A program made the translations under genes and the position numbers. A stretch of DNA of 64,000 nt, taken from positions 744,001-808,000 of the forward strand of contig CAWAMN010000002.1 in NCBI GenBank assembly GCA_963783235.1. The letters run 5' to 3'. The stretch's first letter is position 1, and the number at the start of each line of letters is the position of its first letter. The stretch comes from Thiohalomonas sp963783235. GTDB lineage: Bacteria; Pseudomonadota; Gammaproteobacteria; Thiohalomonadales; Thiohalomonadaceae. Shown here piece by piece: positions 43,028 to 54,119 of this stretch. The notes under the pieces are model-generated. The model worked only from the letters and a program-made list of their open reading frames with translations, did not search any database and was not told where the DNA came from.

Positions 43028-43480
43028 TCATTTTTTCAACGGAGGCACCCGGAGCCAGAACGTGACCGGGCCGTCGTTGGTGAGCGACACCTTCATGTCG
43101 GCACCGAAACGGCCACTCTCAGTGCTGGCGTGGCTGGCCCGAGCCTGCCCCAGGAGGTAATCGAACAGACGCTCGCCTTCGGCGGGTTCGGCGGCAGGTG
43201 TGAAGCTGGGCCGCATACCCTTGCGGGTATCGGCCGCCAGGGTGAACTGGGGCACGAGCAGCAGTCCGCCCTCGATGTCCGTCACGGACAGGTTCATTTT
43301 GTCTTCATCGTCGGGGAATACCCGGTAGCCCAACAGCCGTTGCAGCAACCGGTCGGCCGTGGTCTGGTTATCGCCCCGCTCTACACCGACCAGAACCATC
43401 AGCCCCCGGTCGATGGCCCCGATGACCTCGCCATTCACTCGCACGGAGGCCTCGGAGACGCGCTGCAAAAGCCCGATCAT
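43028..43480 (-). CDS. dtd: D-aminoacyl-tRNA deacylase
   Basis: 150 residues. It hydrolyses D-amino acids from mischarged tRNA. Motifs: LLQRVSEASVRVNGEVIG at the start, LLLVPQFTLAAD (the SQFT motif in PQFT form) and the Gly-cisPro loop NDGPVTFWL near the end. The ATG overlaps the pip stop (ATGA). Confidence 0.95.
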   Translation of the reverse strand: MIGLLQRVSEASVRVNGEVIGAIDRGLMVLVGVERGDNQTTADRLLQRLLGYRVFPDDEDKMNLSVTDIEGGLLLVPQFTLAADTRKGMRPSFTPAAEPAEGERLFDYLLGQARASHASTESGRFGADMKVSLTNDGPVTFWLRVPPLKK

Positions 43481-44436
43481 GCCAGACGATCCGCAAAGGT
43501 GTCGGTCGCCCGCACCAGGGCGTCAAGAATACCCGGCTCCAGTGCCGAGTGGCCGGCCTCAGGAATGATCCTAAGCTCCGCTTCGGGCCAGACCTGGTGG
43601 AGTTGCCAGGCGCTCTCCAGGGGACAAACGACATCGTAACGTCCATGGACGATGACACCGGGGATGTCCTTGAGGCGGTGGGCATCCCGCAGAATCTGAT
43701 TCTCATCCAGGAAGCTGTCGTGCACGAAGTAGTGGTTTTCGATACGGGCCAAGGACAGCGCCGTATAGGGATCACCAAAATGCTCCTCAACGGCTCGGGA
43801 GCCGCGCAGGGTCGACGTGCGCCCCTCCCAGAGTGACCAGGCCTTGGCGGCGGCCATCCGGTGCACTTCATCATCGTTGGTGAGACGGCGCCGGTAAGCC
43901 GAGAGCAGATCGTCGCGTTCTTCGTCCGGGATGGGGGCCAGGTAGTGCTCCCATTCATCGGGGAAAAGCCGGCTCGCGCCCTCCTGGTAGAACCACCGGA
44001 TCTCCCGGGGACGGCAGAGGAAAATGCCCCGCAGCACCATGCCCAGAACCCGCTCAGGGTGGGTTTCAGCGTAGACCAGCCCCAGGGTGGATCCCCACGA
44101 GCCGCCGAACACGATCCATTGATCGATCCCGAGATGTTCCCGGACGACTTCCATATCCGCCACCAACGCCTGCGTTGTATTGTTCTCCAGCGAGGCATGG
44201 GGCTTTGAGCGCCCTGCCCCCCGCTGATCGAACAGCACGATGCGATAGCGTTCCGCATCGAAAAAGCGCCGATGGTAATCCTCGCAGCCCATTCCCGGTC
44301 CGCCGTGAAGAAAAACCACCGGGATCCCGTTGGGGTTGCCGCACTCCTCCACGTGCAAAACATGGGGCGGTTCGACCTCGACGCTGTGGGATACGTAGGG
44401 CTGAATTGCCGGGTAAAGCGTTCGCATCACGGCCAT
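43477..44436 (-). CDS. pip: Prolyl iminopeptidase
   Basis: 319 residues, alpha/beta hydrolase. Oxyanion motif VVFLHGGPGMGC, the nucleophile elbow FGGSWGSTLGL (catalytic Ser), Asp in GRYDVVCPLE and His in AGHSALEP. The segment FDQRGAGRSKPHA is typical of PIP. It removes N-terminal proline. A start three codons on (MRTLYP) is possible. dtd follows with overlap. The 230 bases upstream hold nothing I recognise. Confidence 0.95.
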   Translation of the reverse strand: MAVMRTLYPAIQPYVSHSVEVEPPHVLHVEECGNPNGIPVVFLHGGPGMGCEDYHRRFFDAERYRIVLFDQRGAGRSKPHASLENNTTQALVADMEVVREHLGIDQWIVFGGSWGSTLGLVYAETHPERVLGMVLRGIFLCRPREIRWFYQEGASRLFPDEWEHYLAPIPDEERDDLLSAYRRRLTNDDEVHRMAAAKAWSLWEGRTSTLRGSRAVEEHFGDPYTALSLARIENHYFVHDSFLDENQILRDAHRLKDIPGVIVHGRYDVVCPLESAWQLHQVWPEAELRIIPEAGHSALEPGILDALVRATDTFADRLA

Positions 44437-44665
44437 TCGGTTCGGGTGGGGTAGCCATCATAGTTGCCGTGGGCTGCCGTTGCCAGCGAGCCAATTAATT
44501 GAGGACGCCGCTTCTTGATATCGCTTTGCGTCTTTGCGTAGATATTCCAACACGAACCGAGGCCGCTCCCCCGTAGCTCGGCGGTGGCGCAAACAAGGGC
44601 TCGGATAAGGTGATTTCCAGGCCATCGGGAGAGACGGCAGGGTGCAGACCTTGCTGCTCGGCTTT

Positions 44666-44899
44666 TCAGGGAATCTCCTCGAAGGCGCTGAACTCCGACT
44701 CGTTCAGGACGCCGTTGTCGTCGAGGTCGAAGCTGTTCCAGTTCTCGACCAGATCGGGCTTCTCGTCTTCGACTTCATCGACCTCAAGCGAACCGCTGTC
44801 GTCCTCATCGAGGGCCGCGAACTCCGCCTCAATCGCCGGACGGGTAGCGCAGGCAGAGAGCAGCGGGATCAGCAGCACAAAGGGCAAAGTCCATTTCAT
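44666..44899 (-). CDS. Small EF-hand lipoprotein
   Basis: 77 residues. Signal peptide MKWTLPFVLLIPLLSAC with lipobox LSAC (Cys 17). The mature part holds two EF-hand loops, DEDDSGSLEVDE and DLDDNGVLNESE, with Ca2+-type D-x-D-x-G spacing. GGAGG lies five bases before this ATG. A Ca2+-binding outer-membrane or periplasmic lipoprotein is inferred. It stands alone. Confidence 0.85.
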   Translation of the reverse strand: MKWTLPFVLLIPLLSACATRPAIEAEFAALDEDDSGSLEVDEVEDEKPDLVENWNSFDLDDNGVLNESEFSAFEEIP

Positions 44900-45033
44900 C
44901 GGTTCCTCCATGAACAACTGAACGGATTACCATCAACCTAGGTTGGCAATCCGCTCAGTCAAGCACGGCGACGGGGGCACGCGCCCCCGCGGCAATCGCG
45001 CCGGGGGAGCCGCCCTCGCCTTGCAGCTTGAGG

Positions 45034-46845
<1,812 letters not shown>

Positions 46846-46991
46846 AAAACTATTACCGGGCGGAGGAAAACGGGCCATTATACACGCTTGGCGCACGCTA
46901 CCTGCACAGGAATCCTTCACGGCGTGCCGAAAACCGCGGATTTTTTCGGGTATATCGTTGGAAACGGCCGCAACGGCTACACTGAGCGGCT

Positions 46992-48140
46992 ATGATGTTC
47001 CTTCCCGACTACGACAACAGCATCGTCAATCTGGTCGCGTCGGTGGCCCAGGCGGGCGGTGCCGGGGAGAGCGGCTACGCGCCGCTCCCGCAACTGCCCG
47101 CCGAACGGCTCACCGATCGGCCGGTAGTGCTCTTGGTGGCCGACGGACTCGGTTACGAATTGCTGGAGCGTCATCCGAACAGCCACCTGGCCCGATACCT
47201 GGTCGGACAACTCACCTCGGTGTTCCCCAGTACCACCGCTGCCGCCATCACCAGTTTCGCCACCGCCGTGGCTCCGCAGCAGCATGCCATAACGGGCTGG
47301 TTTACCTGGTTTCGCGAACTGGGGAGCGTCAGTGCGGTACTGCCGTTCACCCCGCGCGGCGGCGGGACTGCCTACAGTGAATTGGGCGTCGAACCGGGCC
47401 AGCTGGTGGGCGCCCGTCCCTTCTCGGAGCGGCTGGCGGGGTGCAGCCGGGTACTGACCCCGGCCTATATAGCCGATTCGGCTTACAGCCGCTTTACGGC
47501 CGGTCCTTCGGAACGCCACGGGCACAGAGGGCTGTCGGACTTTTTCGAGCAATTGAAAGGGCTGGTAAAAAGCGGACCCGGTTATACCTACGCCTACTGG
47601 ACGGAAATGGACGCCCACGCCCACCACCACGGTTTTCATAGCGACGAAGTGAACCATCACTTCGCGGCCTTCGATCAGGCTTTCGGCGATTTCCTCGAGG
47701 CCATCGCCGGCACGGACGCCATTATCCTGGTCACCGCCGACCACGGGCTCATCGACACGACGCCCGAGCGGGTCATTCGCCTGGAGGAGCATCCACATCT
47801 GGCAAAGACCCTGGCGCTGCCGCTGTGCGGTGAACCTCGCGCGGCGTTCAGTTATATTCGATCGGGCCGGGCCGCCGAGTTCGAGGCCTATATCCAGGGC
47901 GAACTGGGCCATGCGGTAGAGTTACGGCAAAGCCGTGAACTTATCGAAGCAGGCTGGTTCGGGCACGGCCGGGCGGATCCCCGGCTCTCGATGCGTGTGG
48001 GTGATTACACCCTGTTAATGCGCGACAATTGGGTCATTCGCGACCGCCTCCTGACCGAAAAGCCGTTTTCACAGATTGGTGTGCACGGCGGCTTATCGGA
48101 GGCGGAAATGGCCGTACCGCTCATCATTGTGGAAAGTTGA
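46992..48140 (+). CDS. Alkaline-phosphatase-superfamily phosphodiesterase (nucleotide pyrophosphatase type)
   Basis: 382 residues, cytoplasmic. Metal and nucleophile motifs: VVLLVADGLGYELL, FPSTTAAAITSF (nucleophile Thr), YWTEMDAHAHHHGFHSDEV and LVTADHGLIDT. This is the type I phosphodiesterase/nucleotide pyrophosphatase layout; substrate unknown. It is divergent from typA and four bases before the SseB gene. Confidence 0.88.
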   Translation: MMFLPDYDNSIVNLVASVAQAGGAGESGYAPLPQLPAERLTDRPVVLLVADGLGYELLERHPNSHLARYLVGQLTSVFPSTTAAAITSFATAVAPQQHAITGWFTWFRELGSVSAVLPFTPRGGGTAYSELGVEPGQLVGARPFSERLAGCSRVLTPAYIADSAYSRFTAGPSERHGHRGLSDFFEQLKGLVKSGPGYTYAYWTEMDAHAHHHGFHSDEVNHHFAAFDQAFGDFLEAIAGTDAIILVTADHGLIDTTPERVIRLEEHPHLAKTLALPLCGEPRAAFSYIRSGRAAEFEAYIQGELGHAVELRQSRELIEAGWFGHGRADPRLSMRVGDYTLLMRDNWVIRDRLLTEKPFSQIGVHGGLSEAEMAVPLIIVES

Positions 48141-48144
48141 ACCG

Positions 48145-48546
48145 ATGTCTGACAATTTCGACCCCAAGAACGACCTCGAAGAGAAACTGCTGGCCGCTCA
48201 GGAGGGCCGCATCCCCGGCGAAGAGTTCCTCCAGGAGTTGCTCGGTGCGCAGGTATTCATGCCGGTGGAGGAAAAGTACGAGATCGCCGGTCTGCAGTCA
48301 TCCGACAAGGCCCAGCCGCTGGTGCTGGAGGACGAGTCCGGGATGCAGGTGGTTGTGCTGTTCACCAGCCCGGAACGGGCCAAGCCGTTTCTGGAGGACT
48401 ACCCCAAATTCAAGGGGGGTCTGCTGACCGAGTTCACATGGATTGCCGAGCGCATCGGCAGCGGTGTGGGGATCACGCTCAATCCCGGCAGCGAAACCGG
48501 CCTGGAGATGGCCCCGGAGATGCTCCAGCAGCTAAAGGGCGGCTGA
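48145..48546 (+). CDS. SseB family protein
   Basis: 133 residues with an SseB N-terminal-type domain: NDLEEKLLAAQEGRIPGEEF, LLGAQVFMPVEEK, VVVLFTSPERAKPFLEDYP and GVGITLNPGSETGLEMAPE. Role unclear in the family. It follows the phosphodiesterase by four bases, so the two are probably one operon. Confidence 0.88.
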   Translation: MSDNFDPKNDLEEKLLAAQEGRIPGEEFLQELLGAQVFMPVEEKYEIAGLQSSDKAQPLVLEDESGMQVVVLFTSPERAKPFLEDYPKFKGGLLTEFTWIAERIGSGVGITLNPGSETGLEMAPEMLQQLKGG

Positions 48547-48631
48547 AGGGAAACTGACTTACCTTCGGAGGGGCCCCTCCTCAGGAGTCCGCATCTCCTT
48601 CATCGGGCTAGCCCGCAATGTGGACACTGGA

Positions 48632-48672
48632 CGCCCTCGGGGCGTTGCGCTCGAACACTCGCCCCGAGGGCG
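48632..48672. terminator. Perfect 13-bp hairpin between convergent genes
   Basis: CGCCCTCGGGGCG and CGCCCCGAGGGCG pair perfectly around a 15-base loop. There is no T run on either side. Position between the convergent SseB and receiver-like genes suggests a bidirectional stop or 3'-end protection. Confidence 0.5.
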
Positions 48673-48735
48673 GGCCTCCAATGGGGTATGCGGGACTTGG
48701 TCGCCGGCCGATGCGCGACCGGCGAGTCGGGCACT

Positions 48736-49101
48736 TCAGTCCTGAAGGGCCCGCTCCAGGTCGGCTTCGTTCACCGGCCTGGGGATGGCGGTAAAGGCGG
48801 GGAAGCGCTTACGCAACCGGTCCAGGTCGGCCTCATCGCGGGGCTCGTAAATGACGACGATCCGCGTATCGGGCATGGCCTGCGCCAGAGCCAGCAGCGA
48901 TTCCAGGGCGCTGGTCCGATCCCGGAAATCGCTCTGAAAGTTGAATTCAGCGACAACCGCCTCCGGCTGCAGCTTTTTCACCGTGCTCAGGGCGCGTCGG
49001 CCGGAGGTGACGGTCTCCGGTTCGAAGCCGAGCCGTCGATAGAGGGGCCCGAAATCGGGATAGCCCCCCAACTCGACCACCGAAACCAGGGCCCGGCTCA
49101 T
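48736..49101 (-). CDS. Receiver-like protein lacking the phosphorylation site
   Basis: 121 residues with the strand-helix pattern of a CheY fold: RALVSVVEL, then EAVVAEFNFQSDF where Glu replaces the phospho-Asp, RIVVIYEPRDE and FTAIPRPVNEADL where Pro replaces the usual Lys. It may be a non-phosphorylated pseudo-receiver. Assignment rests on pattern only. Its start overlaps the upstream gene by four bases (ATGA). Confidence 0.65.
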   Translation of the reverse strand: MSRALVSVVELGGYPDFGPLYRRLGFEPETVTSGRRALSTVKKLQPEAVVAEFNFQSDFRDRTSALESLLALAQAMPDTRIVVIYEPRDEADLDRLRKRFPAFTAIPRPVNEADLERALQD

Positions 49102-49433
49102 GCGTTGTTTCCGGCCTCGACGAATTCCGTCCCCATCATATCGCCATCGGTATCGACCCGTACCGCGGAGACCCCCGGCAGTCGGTTAACGATATAACCG
49201 GCCATGAGTACAATCATCGGTTCGTCACCGGCCCCCAGGGCCGCCATCAGCCGATCGGCCGCGATCTGGCACCGCTGCACCCGATTGGGTTTCTCCACCC
49301 AATTGCGGCTCATCTGCCAGCCGCCGTCCATATCGGCATCCATTTTGGCAAAGAATTCCTCACCCTCTTTGAAAACGTATTCCGGGATCTCCACCGGCTT
49401 GACTTCATCTTCGACGATCACTTGCAGTTGCAA
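49098..49433 (-). CDS. Conserved hypothetical protein, cytoplasmic
   Basis: 111 residues. It opens MQLQVIVEDEVKPVEIPEYV and carries EEFFAKMDADMDGGWQMSR and RCQIAADRLMAALGAGDEPM. No signal or membrane segment. I have seen such proteins as conserved hypotheticals in sulfur-oxidising gammaproteobacteria but know no role. It is coupled to the receiver-like gene. Confidence 0.75.
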   Translation of the reverse strand: MQLQVIVEDEVKPVEIPEYVFKEGEEFFAKMDADMDGGWQMSRNWVEKPNRVQRCQIAADRLMAALGAGDEPMIVLMAGYIVNRLPGVSAVRVDTDGDMMGTEFVEAGNNA

Positions 49434-49574
49434 TGCCTCACTCCTTTACTTGGATTTACCATCAGCATACCCAAACCCGGCCACCGGCCCAAGTGCTCCG
49501 TGCGGAGCACGGCGCAAGCAGATCCCTAGTGGGCAGTCACCGGTACCGTTCGGCTCCTGAGGATGCAGTGCCCT

Positions 49575-49720
49575 TAGCAGGCTGTTGAAAAAGGTTTTTG
49601 TCCCTTCTCCCTGAGGGAGAAGGTTAGGATGAGGGGGATAAAATCAGTAACTTACCTTTTATTGAGTCCCCTCACCCCAGCCCTCTCCCTCTGGAGAGGG
49701 TGTTTTTCAACAGCCTGTTA
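49575..49720. repeat. MITE-like element with TAGCAGGCTGTTG ends, copy B
   Basis: 146 bp, opposite orientation to copy A. Ends TAGCAGGCTGTTGAAAAA and TTTTTCAACAGCCTGTTA. The core has CTTCTCCCTGAGGGAGAAGG and CTCTCCCTCTGGAGAGGG. Its last three bases form the TAA stop of the antiporter gene. Confidence 0.9.
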
Positions 49721-51706
49721 GCGGCCACGAAGCAGCAGGGTTTCGGCACGCATGAGCTCTTCGGGTGTTCCATATAACACCAGGGCGTTGCCGACCCTCA
49801 GGAGCATTTCGGGCTGCGGCTGCTGGCCTCGGATCCCGCCCCGGCGCACCGCCGTCACCACAATGCCCTCATCACGAAGCCCGATCACTCTCAAGGGTTT
49901 CCCCACGGCAAAGGCGTGCTCGGGCAGCCTTACCGTGTGCAGCCGTTCGCGATAGACCGTCGCCTGGTCCAGGGGGACCGGCTCCTCGCCGATGAAGAAG
50001 CCGCGCAACATCCCGTACTGGCTGCGTCGCACCTCCTGGATCCGATGGGCGATCTCCGATGAAGGCACACCCAACTGCAAAAGCAGGCGTGAGACCAGCA
50101 TGATGCCTGCCTCCAGCACTTCGGGAATGACCTCGGTGGCACCCGCCTGCTGAAGCCGTTCCAGGGCCGACCCGTCGCGTGTCCTTACCAGGACGGGCAT
50201 ATCATGCCCTCCTCCTTTCAGCCGCGCCAGGACCCGTTCCGACATTTCGGTGTCATCAAAACTGATGACCACGGCACGCGCGCGGGGTACGCCGGCCGCC
50301 TCCAGGATCTCCGGCCGGGTCGCATCCCCATAGACCACCCGTTCGCCCGCCTCGCGGGCCTCACTCACCCGCACCGGGTCGAGATCCAGCGCTACCAGGT
50401 CCAGATTCTCCTCCTCCAGAAAGCGCGCCAGACTCTGTCCCGTACGGCCGTAACCGCAGATCACGACATGCCCTTCCAGGTCCCGGCCTTCCGCCGCCAC
50501 TTCATGGAGAGACGCCCGGGTCTCATTCCGAAACTTCCCCGGCCAGAGATGCCGGGCGACAGCGGCGTTGTACCTGACCAGCAGCGGCGTGGCGACCATC
50601 GACAGCAACACCGTCGAGAGCAAAATTTGCGTCAGCTCCGGCGCCAGCAGTCTGACATCCGCAACCATTGACAGTAGCACCAACCCGAACTCACCGCCCT
50701 GGGCCAGGATCACCCCGGTGCGCAGGCCCGTTTCATCGCCCATTCCCGAAACCCGTGCCAGGCCGGCGATGAGCAGCACCTTGAATGCCATAAGCGCCAA
50801 CGCGAGCACAACCACCACGGGCAGGACAGGCGGCAACCCGAGCAGGTCCAGCCGCATGCCGATACTGATAAAGAAAACACCCAGAAGTACATCCTGGAAG
50901 GGGCGGATATCGGCTTCGATCTGGTACCTGAATTCGGTCTCCCCGAGCATCATCCCCGCCAGAAACGCCCCCAAGGTCATCGACAGACCGGCGGCACTGG
51001 TGGCACCGGCGGCGGTCAGTGCAAACAGCAGGGCCATGAGGGCAAAAAGCTCAGGCGATCGGGCGGCGGCGACCTCGTGGAGAATGGGTCCCAGCAGCCA
51101 GCGACCGGTCGCCAGCATCAGCAGAATGACCAGAACGCCCTTGCCGAGGGCCGAGAACAGGGCGTAGCCGGCCGATCCCTCCTCTCCGGCGAGCAGCGGA
51201 ACGAGGATCAAAAAGGGTAAAATGGCCACGTCCTGGAAAAGGAGAATGCCGACGGCAGTGCGGCCATGGCGCGTCTGCAACTCGACCTGCTCGGACAGTA
51301 GCTTGACCACCATCGCCGTTGAGGACATCGCCAGCACGGCGCCCGTGACCAGAGCGCTCGGGGTATCCAGCCCCAATGCGACAGCGACCAGAGCCACCGC
51401 CGCGATGGTGATCACGACCTGCCCTCCCCCAAGCCCCAACACTTCCCGGCGCAGTGCGACGAACTGCGCCAGAGAGAACTTGAGCCCCACCGTGAACATG
51501 AGAAACACCACCCCCAGCTCCGCCAGCAGGGGCGTATCCCCATTATCGGGGATCCAGCCGAGCAGGTGGGGGCCGGTCAGCGTTCCCACGGCCAGGTAGG
51601 CCAGCATGGGCGGCATGCGCAGACGCTGAAAAAGGGCCACCATGATCACGGAGGCCGCCAAAAGAATCAGGATCTGCTGAAGAATCGAATGGCCGGCTTC
51701 ACTCAT
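49718..51706 (-). CDS. Kef-type monovalent cation:proton antiporter (CPA2) with TrkA domains
   Basis: 662 residues. About 12 helices (residues 8-385) with the CPA2 segments LAYLAVGTLTGPHLLGWI and LAELGVVFLMFTVGLKFS. A TrkA-N domain (GHVVICGYGRTGQSLARFLE) and a TrkA-C domain (FAVGKPLRVIGLRDEGIVVT) follow. It exchanges K+ or Na+ for H+ and is gated by NAD(H)-type ligands. KefB/KefC glutathione gating is possible but not shown. The stop lies inside MITE copy B. Confidence 0.92.
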   Translation of the reverse strand: MSEAGHSILQQILILLAASVIMVALFQRLRMPPMLAYLAVGTLTGPHLLGWIPDNGDTPLLAELGVVFLMFTVGLKFSLAQFVALRREVLGLGGGQVVITIAAVALVAVALGLDTPSALVTGAVLAMSSTAMVVKLLSEQVELQTRHGRTAVGILLFQDVAILPFLILVPLLAGEEGSAGYALFSALGKGVLVILLMLATGRWLLGPILHEVAAARSPELFALMALLFALTAAGATSAAGLSMTLGAFLAGMMLGETEFRYQIEADIRPFQDVLLGVFFISIGMRLDLLGLPPVLPVVVVLALALMAFKVLLIAGLARVSGMGDETGLRTGVILAQGGEFGLVLLSMVADVRLLAPELTQILLSTVLLSMVATPLLVRYNAAVARHLWPGKFRNETRASLHEVAAEGRDLEGHVVICGYGRTGQSLARFLEEENLDLVALDLDPVRVSEAREAGERVVYGDATRPEILEAAGVPRARAVVISFDDTEMSERVLARLKGGGHDMPVLVRTRDGSALERLQQAGATEVIPEVLEAGIMLVSRLLLQLGVPSSEIAHRIQEVRRSQYGMLRGFFIGEEPVPLDQATVYRERLHTVRLPEHAFAVGKPLRVIGLRDEGIVVTAVRRGGIRGQQPQPEMLLRVGNALVLYGTPEELMRAETLLLRGR

Positions 51707-51874
51707 GGGTCACCTTCGCCCATTCGCTACGTACCGGGACGATCGATCGGGACATTCACCAAGCGTAGTGGAACCGAGAGCCATGAACAGCTGAGGCGCT
51801 CACAGGCCCAGGCAAAATCAGCCGCCGCTTCGAAAGGTTTTGCGAGACCATCGGGCCGGGGCCCGGACAGGTGG

Positions 51875-52809
51875 TTACGGCAGAAGGACGGAGAAGCGAC
51901 CGCCGCCCAGCTTGCCGCCATTTTCGAGGCGAATGTAGCCCTCCCGACCGCCGTTGCGATGCAGAGCGGCAACCATCCGACAGAATACAAGCCCGAGTTT
52001 GGTACGCCCTGAAACGATATTGATGTCCTGCTCGCTGCCCGTCTCGCTCTCGAGCATCGAAGGGGGAAAACCGGGACCGTTGTCCTCCACCGAAATCACC
52101 AGGAATCCATCCTCATGGTCGGCCGCTAACCGGATCCGATCCTTTGTGTAGCGAACGGCATTTGGTGACGATGTTGTTGATGACGCCGGCCATCAGATCG
52201 CGGTCGAAGTAACCGATCTCATCGGTATCGCATTCAACCTCAACCTCGACGCCGTTGAAGTCCAGCAACGGCTTGTTGAGAAGGTAAGACTCGTCGAGGA
52301 AATCGGCAACATCCACCTCATCGACGGTGGCTGTGTAATAATCATTTTCCATTCGGTACAGCGTCAGCAGCTGCACAAGGTTGTCGTTGACCCGTTTGGA
52401 CAGGCACCAGATCCCGTTTGCGCGCCACCAGTTTTTCCAGTCGGCTTTTCAGCAACTCCTTGTTGAAGGGCTTGGTGAGGTAGTCGTCCGGCTTGTACTC
52501 CATGGCACCCATCACCATTTCCATGGTGTTCTCGGCCGTGATCATCACGAACACGGTGGCGTAGCCCACCAGACGACGGTGCTTGGCCTCTTCGAGGACC
52601 TGCTGCCCATCCATCCCCTCACCCAGGTTGTAGTCACAGAGCACCACGTCATAGGCGCGGCGGCGCATGCGGTCGATCGCCTAATTGCCTTTGCCGGCCG
52701 TGTCGATCTCTGACACACCGATGCTCTGCAGCATCTTTCTCAGCGTGCTGCGCATGTTCTGAAAATCATCGACGATGAGAACCGTAATGCGACTGAAATC
52801 CAACGCCAT
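51875..52809 (-). pseudogene. Decayed two-component locus: response regulator fused by deletion to a histidine-kinase C-terminus
   Basis: Part 1: MALDFSRITVLIVDDFQNMR, broken by an in-frame TAG at 52683-52681 (ancestral residue probably Glu), then DVVLCDYNLGEGMDGQQVLE with the phospho-Asp and PDDYLTKPFNKELL. Part 2, from about 52398 in another frame: LSKRVNDNLVQLLTLYRMEN, a kinase segment. Part 3: after one extra A at 52164-52162, NAVRYTKDRIRLAADHEDG and VEDNGPGFPPSML (N and G1 boxes) and LGLVFCRMVAALH, to 51875. The regulator's C-terminus and the kinase's N-terminus are missing. No functional product is expected. Confidence 0.75.
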
Positions 52810-53094
52810 TGGAAACTCACTGGTTGCGGGCGGGACGGGAAGAGACCCGAAGCCTCATTCTAAACAGGCTTGCGACTTTTGAACCAGCATTTCGCCCGAA
52901 CTCGCACCGCGATACAATGGCCCGGCTCTGTAACCTGTGGGTCACTTATCGGGGAAAGGGCAGAGCGAGCCTTTTCGACTCCGTCCGGGAATCCAAACAT
53001 AACCAGACGGGCGGAGAAAGGGGCCGGGGTGACGGTGTGGTGCCCCTGCCTCCTGTTGCCTTTCATTCACACCTTTCGCAATTGGGGAGACTCC

Positions 53095-53580
53095 ATGCAA
53101 TTTACTTCGCCTCCGGTTAGATTTCTCATCAAGGCTGCGCTTATTGCGGTTCTTCTGGGCAGTCTCGGCTTTTTCATCTCACTGGCATTGCCCGGCGGGT
53201 TCGACGGGACACTCGCAATGACCATCGGCACTTTCACGGGCGCCTTGGTCGGGGCTTGGCTGGCGGGTATCGGCGAGACGCGGGCTGCCGAAAATGGTAG
53301 CGGCGAACCTTATTCGGTATTCGTAGGGAATCTCAACTTCAAGGCCAAGCCCGAGGAGCTGCGGGAACTCTTTGCGCATTACGGCAGGGTCCATTCCGTG
53401 CGCATAATGACCGACCGCGCCACCCGTCGGCCGCGCGGCTTCGGTTTTGTGGAAATGGATGAGAAAGGAGCCCGCAAGGCCATCCCGGCCCTGGATGGTC
53501 AGGAGTTTCTGGGCCGCAAGTTGCGGGTCAATGAAGGGAAGGAGCGTCGCAACGACCAGGAGCGGCAGAAAACGGACTGA
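53095..53580 (+). CDS. Membrane-anchored RNA-recognition-motif protein
   Basis: 161 residues. Two hydrophobic helices (about 10-32 and 37-60) precede an RRM domain: RNP2 VFVGNL at 75-80 and RNP1 RGFGFVEM at 114-121, with the spacing of the fold. A basic tail (KERRNDQERQK) follows. Bacterial RRM proteins are usually about 90 residues and soluble; the membrane part is unusual. GGGGAGA lies five bases before this ATG. The helices place the RRM on the cytoplasmic side if the N-terminus is inside. Confidence 0.9.
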   Translation: MQFTSPPVRFLIKAALIAVLLGSLGFFISLALPGGFDGTLAMTIGTFTGALVGAWLAGIGETRAAENGSGEPYSVFVGNLNFKAKPEELRELFAHYGRVHSVRIMTDRATRRPRGFGFVEMDEKGARKAIPALDGQEFLGRKLRVNEGKERRNDQERQKTD

Positions 53581-53669
53581 CGTTCGAAGGTCCCGCCGCT
53601 TTGCCAAATTGTGCCGCCCTCGGGCGGCACAATTCGTTCAGGCATCCTGCCCGCACTCAGATATTCGGG

Positions 53670-54065
53670 CTAACAGATCCGGTTGCGACTCTCGCCGCGG
53701 AGGAAGGCATCGATGTTGGCTACGGTCTCCCGACAGATCCGCTCCGCATCGGCCGCCCTGCCGGGGTCGGTTTCCGGCACATTGCAGACCGCCACTCCCC
53801 GGCTCTTCGCCGCCTCGATATCGATGTGTCCGCATTCACCGCCGGCCACCACCACCAATTGCAGTTTGGGCAACGCATCCAGCGCTCCGGCGTCCAACTC
53901 GGTCGCCGCGGTAACCACGATGTGACTTCGCCAGCAACGCTCCGGGATCTCCTCCACCGACGTCTCGCCATACTGCGACCACCCGAACCGATCCGCCTCC
54001 AGGGGCGGAAAGTCCGCTTCACCAGCGAGGTGCTCGGCGTCCACCACCATTACGTTCATTGCCAT
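53670..54065 (-). CDS. D-2-hydroxyacid dehydrogenase-like N-terminal domain protein
   Basis: 131 residues. ALDALPKLQLVVVAGGECGH and IDIEAAKSRGVAVCNVPETD match the catalytic-domain segment of D-isomer-specific 2-hydroxyacid dehydrogenases (LPxLKLV, hxxxDxxAAxxRGIxVCNVPG). The NAD-binding domain is absent. Either a stand-alone binding domain or a truncated gene. GGAG lies ten bases before the chosen ATG. Confidence 0.65.
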   Translation of the reverse strand: MAMNVMVVDAEHLAGEADFPPLEADRFGWSQYGETSVEEIPERCWRSHIVVTAATELDAGALDALPKLQLVVVAGGECGHIDIEAAKSRGVAVCNVPETDPGRAADAERICRETVANIDAFLRGESRNRIC

Positions 54066-54119
54066 AAATTCATCATCTCCCCTGTGACTCCCGGAAAGGC
54101 AGTCAACGGACCACAAGAA

